From Actinobacteria bacterium HGW-Actinobacteria-5 (lineage in GTDB: Bacteria; Actinomycetota; Actinomycetes; Propionibacteriales; Propionibacteriaceae), in the NCBI GenBank assembly GCA_002843035.1, contig PHEV01000007.1, positions 1 to 41,567 of the forward strand: a stretch of 41,567 bases of DNA. The letters are read 5' to 3'. Of the stretch, positions 36,281 to 41,567 are shown piece by piece. Positions within the stretch are counted from its first letter, which is position 1, and each line of letters starts with the position of its first letter. Both the position numbers and the translations under genes were made by a program. A model generated the notes under the pieces. That model saw nothing but the letters and a program-made list of their open reading frames with translations, was not told the DNA's origin and ran no database searches.

Positions 36281-38596
36281 TCACTCGTCGTCCTCGCCGA
36301 TGAGTTCGGCACCGAGGTGCTTCATGATGAGTTCGTCGGCGGACGCGGAGTCTTCCGCGACCACGGCGTCGTCACGGCTCGGCTCCACCTCGGGCTCTTC
36401 CTCGGCGGGACTGGCCTGGGACCGGGTCGGACGCAGGTTCGCCCGGGCCTGTTCCGCGGCCGGTGAGCGGGGCGGGCTGGCCGGAGAACTCGGTGCCTGG
36501 GTGAGGGTGCCGGAGGGTGTCGGCTCGGCTGCGGCGTCGACGATCGGGTTGATGTGCAGGGCGGCCCCGAGCACTTCGAGGATCGCCTCCCGCAGCACGT
36601 CCGGGCTGCCGCCGCGGCCGAAGCTGTCACGGGCGCCGCCGTTGGACAGGCCCAGGGTGAGGACGCCGTCGCGTACCTCGACCACCTGGGAGTTCTGGCT
36701 GAGCAGGATCCAGGTGAACCGGCGCCGGTTCTTGACGTTCTCGAGGATCTGCGGCCAGAACCGGCGCACATCGGCCGTGCCGAGGCCGGACGGGGCTGCC
36801 GCCTCGGTGGGTGGGGCGGCGGGTGTGCTCGTGGCGGGTGGGGCGGCAGGTGCGCTCGTGGCGGGTGGGGCGGGCGGTGTGCTCGCGGCGGGTTCCTCCG
36901 GCTGTGGAGCCCTTCGTGATGCGACCGGTCTGCTCTCCACCGGCTGCTCCTCGGGGGCCGGTTCCGGCGCCGGGTCCTCCCAGGGTGGCGGCTGCGGGGC
37001 GAGGGTGTTGGCAGGCTCGACCGCCGGAACTCCAGCGGGTGCTTCGGCGACCGGGTCGGGCGCGGGGGGCCTGGCACCCTGTGATGCCGACGCGTTCCTG
37101 GCCGACCTCTTTGTGGGCGGTTCGGGCGCGGGGGTCTCGACAGGCTCGACCACCGGAACCGGGGCGGGCTCCGCAGCGACCGGTCCTGCGCCCACGCTGA
37201 GGCGCCGCTCGAGACGGTCAAGGCGCGCATGGACGCCGCGCCCGTCGACGTCGGCGCCGGGCAGGAGCACGCGGGCGCACATCAACTCGAGGTGCAGCCG
37301 TGGAGCCGTGGTGCCACGCATCTCGGTGAGGCCGACCGCGATCACCTCGGCGGCTCGGGTCAGCTCGCCGGGGCCCATCGCCGTGGCCTGGGCGGCGAGC
37401 CGCTCGGCCTGGTCGCCGGCCACGTCCACCAGGCCACTGCTCAACGCCTCGGGGACGGCCGCCACGATGATCAGGTCACGCAGTCGGCGGAGCAGGTCCT
37501 CGGCGAAGCGGCGGGGATCCTGGCCGACCTCGATCACCTTGTCGACGGCGGCGAAGACGCCCTGGGCGTCGCCCGCGGCAAAGGCGTCCACGATCTCGTC
37601 GAGCAGGGTGTCTGGGGTGTAGCCGAGCAGGGCGGTGGCCTGCGCGTAGCTCACCCCGTCCTCCCCGGCGCCGCCGAGCAGCTGGTCGAGCACCGACAGC
37701 GAGTCACGCACCGAACCGGCGCCGGCACGGACGACCAGCGGCAGCACGGCCGGCTCGACGGCGATGCCCTCCGCGTCGCACAGCGTGGCGAGGTAGGCCG
37801 ACAGCGTCTTCGGCGGCACCAGCCGGAACGGGTAGTGGTGGGTGCGGGAGCGGATCGTGCCCAGCACCTTGTCGGGCTCGGTGGTGGCGAACACGAACCG
37901 GACGTGCGGCGGCGGCTCCTCGACGACCTTGAGCAGGGCGTTGAAGCCCTGCGGCGTCACCATGTGCGCCTCGTCGATGATGTAGATCTTGTAGCGGCTG
38001 TGCACCGGCGCGAAGAACGCCCGCTCGCGCAGATCCCGGGCGTCGTCGACGCCGCCGTGGGATGCCGCGTCGATCTCGATCACGTCGATGCTGCCCGGGC
38101 CTCCCCGGGCCAGGTCGCGGCACGACTGGCAGGTGCCGCACGGCGTGGGCGTGGGACCTTCGGCGCAGTTCAGGCACCGGGCGAGGATGCGGGCCGAGGT
38201 GGTCTTGCCGCAGCCGCGCGGACCGGAGAACAGATAGGCGTGATTCACCCGGTTGTTCACCAGCGCCCGCTGCAGGGGCTCGGTGACGTGCTCCTGCCCG
38301 ATCACCTCGGCGAAAGTGTCGGGACGGTAGCGGCGGTACAGCGCGAGCGGGGTCTCCGGACGGGTGATCTGGGCTGCGGGCTCGCGCAACGCGTCCACCG
38401 CCTCCATCAGGGATGCGGTCACCTCATCCTCGGAGCGCCGGTGCGGGCCCCCTGCGGACAGCGGCTCGTCGGCGTCCGCAGGCAGGTCCTCGACAGCCGG
38501 GGAGTCGTCCGGTTCGCCACCGAAGAGGTCGGGCCCGTCCTGTTCGAAGAGCTCCAGGGGCTCCTCTTCGAACAGGTCTTCGTCGCGCTCGTCCAC
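36281..38596 (-). CDS. dnaX: DNA polymerase III subunit gamma/tau
   Basis: LALYRRYRPDTFAEVIGQEHVTEPLQRALVNNRVNHAYLFSGPRGCGKTTSARILARCLNCAEGP; GTG start VDERDEDLFEEEP. Confidence 0.95.
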   Translation of the reverse strand: MDERDEDLFEEEPLELFEQDGPDLFGGEPDDSPAVEDLPADADEPLSAGGPHRRSEDEVTASLMEAVDALREPAAQITRPETPLALYRRYRPDTFAEVIGQEHVTEPLQRALVNNRVNHAYLFSGPRGCGKTTSARILARCLNCAEGPTPTPCGTCQSCRDLARGGPGSIDVIEIDAASHGGVDDARDLRERAFFAPVHSRYKIYIIDEAHMVTPQGFNALLKVVEEPPPHVRFVFATTEPDKVLGTIRSRTHHYPFRLVPPKTLSAYLATLCDAEGIAVEPAVLPLVVRAGAGSVRDSLSVLDQLLGGAGEDGVSYAQATALLGYTPDTLLDEIVDAFAAGDAQGVFAAVDKVIEVGQDPRRFAEDLLRRLRDLIIVAAVPEALSSGLVDVAGDQAERLAAQATAMGPGELTRAAEVIAVGLTEMRGTTAPRLHLELMCARVLLPGADVDGRGVHARLDRLERRLSVGAGPVAAEPAPVPVVEPVETPAPEPPTKRSARNASASQGARPPAPDPVAEAPAGVPAVEPANTLAPQPPPWEDPAPEPAPEEQPVESRPVASRRAPQPEEPAASTPPAPPATSAPAAPPATSTPAAPPTEAAAPSGLGTADVRRFWPQILENVKNRRRFTWILLSQNSQVVEVRDGVLTLGLSNGGARDSFGRGGSPDVLREAILEVLGAALHINPIVDAAAEPTPSGTLTQAPSSPASPPRSPAAEQARANLRPTRSQASPAEEEPEVEPSRDDAVVAEDSASADELIMKHLGAELIGEDDE
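36804..36884. repeat. Imperfect 27-bp tandem repeat (3x) in the dnaX linker
   Basis: Encodes STPPAPPAT-SAPAAPPAT-STPAAPPTE. Confidence 0.75.
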
Positions 38597-38655
38597 GGGG
38601 TGAACCTTACGGGTAGCCGGTGACAATTCCGATGCCGGGGCCGGAAATGCAGCGG

Positions 38656-38736
38656 CCCCCGCGCACCCGGTAGAGCTCACTTACCCTTGCTGTCTTCCGA
38701 CCCTGGGGGAGTTGGGCGAGGTACCGCCGCGCGGGG
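38656..38736 (-). ncRNA. ffs: Bacterial small SRP RNA (4.5S)
   Basis: Minus strand CCCCGCGCGGCGG...CCCCCAGGGTCGGAAGACAGCAAGGGTAAG...CCGGGTGCGCGGGG: GGAA tetraloop domain and closing stem; upstream of dnaX. Confidence 0.92.
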
Positions 38737-38831
38737 AACCGTGGACAAGCCTACCGGGACCGTGGGCGCCCTCGCGAGTCAGCCCCCGAAGTGGGTGTGT
38801 TCGTCGGAGTCGGTGGGGTGGAAGCGGGTGC

Positions 38832-39629
38832 TCAGGGGCGCGCGTCGTCGAACCGGACGGCGTGCTGCAGCACCGGCAGGCGTTCCCGGACGCCGGCGAC
38901 CGAGGCCAGGTCGAGGTCGACCAGCGCCACCTCGTCGGCATCGCCGAGTTCGAGCAGCACCGCCCCGGTGGGGTCCACGACCAGGGAGTGGCCGATGCCG
39001 GTGGGCGTGCGTCCGTCCGTCGCGATCGGTGGGACGGACTGGTCGACCGCGACCACGAAGCAGGTGGAGTCCATGGCGCGTGCGGTGACCAGGGTGCGCC
39101 ACTGGTGCAGCTTCGCCTCGCCCGGCGCCCAGGACGCGGGCAGCAGGATCAGCTCGGCACCGAGCCCGGCGAGGTGGGTGAACAGGGCGGGGAAGCGGAC
39201 GTCGTAGCAGGTGGCCAGCCCGATCGGGTGCCCGCCCAGCTCGATCGTGACGGCCCGGGTCCCCGCCTCGATCTGGCGGGATTCGGCATAACCGAGGGCG
39301 TCGAAGAGGTGCACCTTGTCGTAGCGGGCCTCGACGCCGCCGGTGACCAGCAGGGTGTTGCGGACCCGCGGGCCGTCCGTCGTGGTGAACATGCCGACGA
39401 CGATCGTGACACCCAGCTCGGCGGCGATCTCCCGGACGCCACTCGCCCACGGCCCGTCGAACGGCTCCGCCGCGTCGGTGCGGGGGCGGGCGAAGGAGCA
39501 CATCGTGGCCTCGGGAAACACCACGAGCTCTGCGCCCAGGGACGCGGCCTGCGCCGCGCGCGTCCGTACGATCTCGAGGTTGGCGGCCGGATCGGTGGTG
39601 GCCGCGACCTGGACGAGGGCGATCCGCAT
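38832..39629 (-). CDS. Carbon-nitrogen hydrolase (nitrilase superfamily)
   Basis: Glu-Lys-Cys set: LVVFPEATMCSF, YDKVHLFD, GLATCYDVRFPALF; GGAGG RBS. Confidence 0.92.
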   Translation of the reverse strand: MRIALVQVAATTDPAANLEIVRTRAAQAASLGAELVVFPEATMCSFARPRTDAAEPFDGPWASGVREIAAELGVTIVVGMFTTTDGPRVRNTLLVTGGVEARYDKVHLFDALGYAESRQIEAGTRAVTIELGGHPIGLATCYDVRFPALFTHLAGLGAELILLPASWAPGEAKLHQWRTLVTARAMDSTCFVVAVDQSVPPIATDGRTPTGIGHSLVVDPTGAVLLELGDADEVALVDLDLASVAGVRERLPVLQHAVRFDDARP

Positions 39630-39673
39630 GCCTCCAGCGTGTCACGGCGTGAGCGGATTCCCACGAATCGGCT

Positions 39674-39699
39674 GCAACCCCCGGCCCGCCTGAGGCGTA
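39674..39699 (+). promoter_or_regulatory. Candidate ECF promoter for first SigE-family sigma gene
   Basis: GCAACC-N16-CGTA. Confidence 0.6.
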
Positions 39700-39723
39700 A
39701 TGGGGGAGACCAGAGAGGCCCCG

Positions 39724-40230
39724 ATGTTCAGATCCAGTCCGACCAGGGATGCCGAGTTCGCCGAGTTCATGCGCACGGCGTCCTTGTCCCTCGGCCGGAC
39801 GGCCTGGCTGCTCACCGGCAACGCCGACCTGGCCGACGAGCTGGTCCAGGCGGCGCTGGTGAAGACATACGTGGCCTGGCCGCGGGTGCGCTCGGGGGAG
39901 GGGCTCGCGTACGCGCGCCGGGTCCTGGTGAACCTCAACGTCGACCGCCACCGGCGCGCGCACACCACGCCGTCCGACCGGATCGACGGGATCGAGCCAC
40001 GCCACGCCGAGCAGAGCGTCGACGATCGCGACCAGGCCACTCGCATGCTCGCCACCCTCCCCGCCCAGCAGCGCCGGGTGATCGTGCTGCGGTACTACGA
40101 CGACCTCAGCGAGGCCGAGGTCGCCCACCATCTCGGCATCAGTGTGGGCGCGGTGAAGTCGTCCGCCTCGCGCGGGCTGGCGACGCTGCGCTCCCGGTTC
40201 GCGCGCGTCCCGGAAGGAGAAGGGCAATGA
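39724..40230 (+). CDS. SigE-family (ECF) RNA polymerase sigma factor
   Basis: RTAWLLTGNADLADELVQAALVKTYVAW; LPAQQRRVIVLRYYDDLSEAEVAHHLGISVGAVKSSASRGLATLR. Confidence 0.92.
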   Translation: MFRSSPTRDAEFAEFMRTASLSLGRTAWLLTGNADLADELVQAALVKTYVAWPRVRSGEGLAYARRVLVNLNVDRHRRAHTTPSDRIDGIEPRHAEQSVDDRDQATRMLATLPAQQRRVIVLRYYDDLSEAEVAHHLGISVGAVKSSASRGLATLRSRFARVPEGEGQ

Positions 40231-41264
40231 CGAACGAGCTCGAGGAGCAGGTGCGCGAGGAACTCGCCACGTCCGCGCACGGCTGGACCGACCGGATCGA
40301 CCACGACCGGGTTCTGGCCGACGGACGCCGGGCCCTGCGGCAGCGCTCGCTGCGGCGCGTGGCAGTGGCCGCAGCCGCGGCGGTCGTCGCCGGTGCCCTG
40401 GGCTGGGCCGGACTGGCGGGCGCCCTCGGACGCGGCGCGATGCCCGGGGTCGTGGCGACGCCGAGCCCTGCGCCGAGCACGGTGGCGATGAACCGGGTGA
40501 CCTTCGATCTCACCGGAGTCAACGGGGCCGACTACGCCCGGCTCGAGGTGACGCTGACCACCGATGGCACGGTGTGGATGTCCGGCACGGACGCGAGCGG
40601 TGACGTCAGGTTCACCACCTCGATCGCCGCGGTGTACGTGACTGCGCACGGGGCCACGATCGATGTCGGTGTGCCCGCCGTGCTCGGGCTGGTCCCGGGC
40701 GACCCTCGCTGGATCCTGCCCGTGACCTCCGGCACGGCCGCCGTCACCACAGACGTGCGGAAGCTCCCCTCCGGGGGTCAGTCGGCGTACCTGGCCACCT
40801 TCAGCTCCGGCGGTGCTTCCCAGTTCGACGGCGTGTGCTGGCCAGGAGCGGACGGGGAGGTGTACCAGAGTGACGGCAGCAGTCCCGCCCACACCGACCT
40901 GGACTTCGACGGGCACCGGGGCACGTTCTTCTTCACCGATCTGAACGACAGGACCCGGCTCACGTTCCACGCCGACAGCGGGAACTCCTTCTCCTTCGAG
41001 GCCAACGGGAGCCGGTACCGGCCGTACTTCGCCTCAGCGCACGACAGTGCAGGGACGCGTTCGATGGCGGTGGCCCTGCTGCCCTGGAACGCGACCGACC
41101 CTGCGGTGGATCTCGCCGACGCGTCCGCGACGTGGACGACGCTGGGCGTGGCAGGGCGCACGGTCGTTGTGGTCAGCGGGACCTCCGACACGATGGCGGG
41201 CATGGTGCGCTCGATCAGCTACACCGACGAGGCGGACGGTCCGGTCGTTCAGCGGGTGCGCTGA
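40227..41264 (+). CDS. Single-TM protein, probable cognate anti-sigma factor with a novel extracytoplasmic domain
   Basis: ATGA overlap with sigma gene; short cytosolic N-terminus, TM VAVAAAAAVVAGALGWAGLAGAL, long beta-rich C-terminal region. Confidence 0.7.
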   Translation: MTNELEEQVREELATSAHGWTDRIDHDRVLADGRRALRQRSLRRVAVAAAAAVVAGALGWAGLAGALGRGAMPGVVATPSPAPSTVAMNRVTFDLTGVNGADYARLEVTLTTDGTVWMSGTDASGDVRFTTSIAAVYVTAHGATIDVGVPAVLGLVPGDPRWILPVTSGTAAVTTDVRKLPSGGQSAYLATFSSGGASQFDGVCWPGADGEVYQSDGSSPAHTDLDFDGHRGTFFFTDLNDRTRLTFHADSGNSFSFEANGSRYRPYFASAHDSAGTRSMAVALLPWNATDPAVDLADASATWTTLGVAGRTVVVVSGTSDTMAGMVRSISYTDEADGPVVQRVR

Positions 41265-41396
41265 GGAACTTGGCGGGTCGTGCCGGGGGCGGCGGACGCC
41301 GATCGCTGGAGCGTCGGCCGCTACCGCTGATCGGTGCGTCTTCGGGTCCGTACCCCGTTCACGGGGACGGGTGTATGACTTTGTCCGAGAGGGCAG

Positions 41397-41422
41397 GCAA
41401 CCCTTCCGGTCCGGCATTCGTA
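41397..41422 (+). promoter_or_regulatory. Candidate ECF promoter for second SigE-family sigma gene
   Basis: GCAACC-N16-CGTA, same spacing as 39674-39699. Confidence 0.6.
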
Positions 41423-41453
41423 CGACATGGTGTAGGTCGACCAGAGAGGCGTC

Positions 41454-41567
41454 ATGTTTGGACCCGCCCCCGCGAAGGACGCCGAATTCACGGCGTTCGT
41501 GCGCTCGGCGACACCGACGCTGACGCGCACCGCATACCTGCTCACGGGGGATCGCGAGACGGCGTCC
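41454..41567 (+). CDS. Second SigE-family sigma factor (truncated by window end)
   Basis: MFGPAPAKDAEFTAFVRSATPTLTRTAYLLTGDRETAS, matches MFRSSPTRDAEFAEFMRTASLSLGRTAWLLTGNADLAD of the first. Confidence 0.85.
   Translation, partial: MFGPAPAKDAEFTAFVRSATPTLTRTAYLLTGDRETAS

Noticed and set aside
36804-36884. Possible CRISPR-like array
   Set aside because: Contiguous 27-bp units without spacers, in frame in dnaX; a coding minisatellite. No cas genes in the window.
37229-38623. 464-aa plus-strand ORF
   Set aside because: Antisense to dnaX; no recognisable domain.
1-41567. Defence island, prophage or integrative element
   Set aside because: Gene content is housekeeping; no integrase, transposase, nuclease/helicase defence genes or phage structural genes, and the tRNA-Ser has no adjacent integrase or duplicated 3' end seen.

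Overview
High-GC actinobacterial (probably Propionibacteriales-like) chromosomal segment, about 41.6 kb, mostly core and housekeeping genes. No phage, transposase, CRISPR array or recognisable defence island is visible. Main content: a rhomboid-like membrane protein; a divergent LysG/LysE pair; three lipoproteins; an M20 amidohydrolase; a ZIP transporter; ATP-dependent DNA ligase divergent from an AlkA-like glycosylase; DUF885; GlpQ-like GDPD; MenB; a YbaK-like deacylase; GNAT; upp; the tadA pair; tRNA-Ser(CGA); dhaKLM; a K+/H+ antiporter; a LytR_C protein; a ParB-like small protein; aspartokinase; two small membrane proteins; a Gfo/Idh oxidoreductase; ClC divergent from MarR; TetR divergent from a VOC protein; RarD; an alpha/beta hydrolase; ileS with an Ile T-box; a SHOCT protein; an Imm-5-like protein; a HAD phosphatase; recR-ybaB-dnaX; SRP RNA (ffs); a nitrilase; and an ECF SigE-family sigma/anti-sigma-like pair followed by a second, truncated sigma gene. 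The best leads are non-coding. (1) Three intergenic copies of a 77-78 bp element with TGTCGCGATCC...GGATCGCGACA termini. (2) Three REP/BIME-like palindromic loci sharing GGGGACGGTTC. (3) An identical GCAACC-N16-CGTA promoter upstream of both tandem sigma genes. (4) A recurrent TANNNT-N5-8-start arrangement suggesting many leaderless mRNAs. (5) A promoter/operator block shared by two lipoprotein genes. (6) Two apparent pseudoenzymes: a rhomboid lacking Ser/His and an alpha/beta hydrolase with Gln at the nucleophile. All calls come from reading the sequence; no database search was run.
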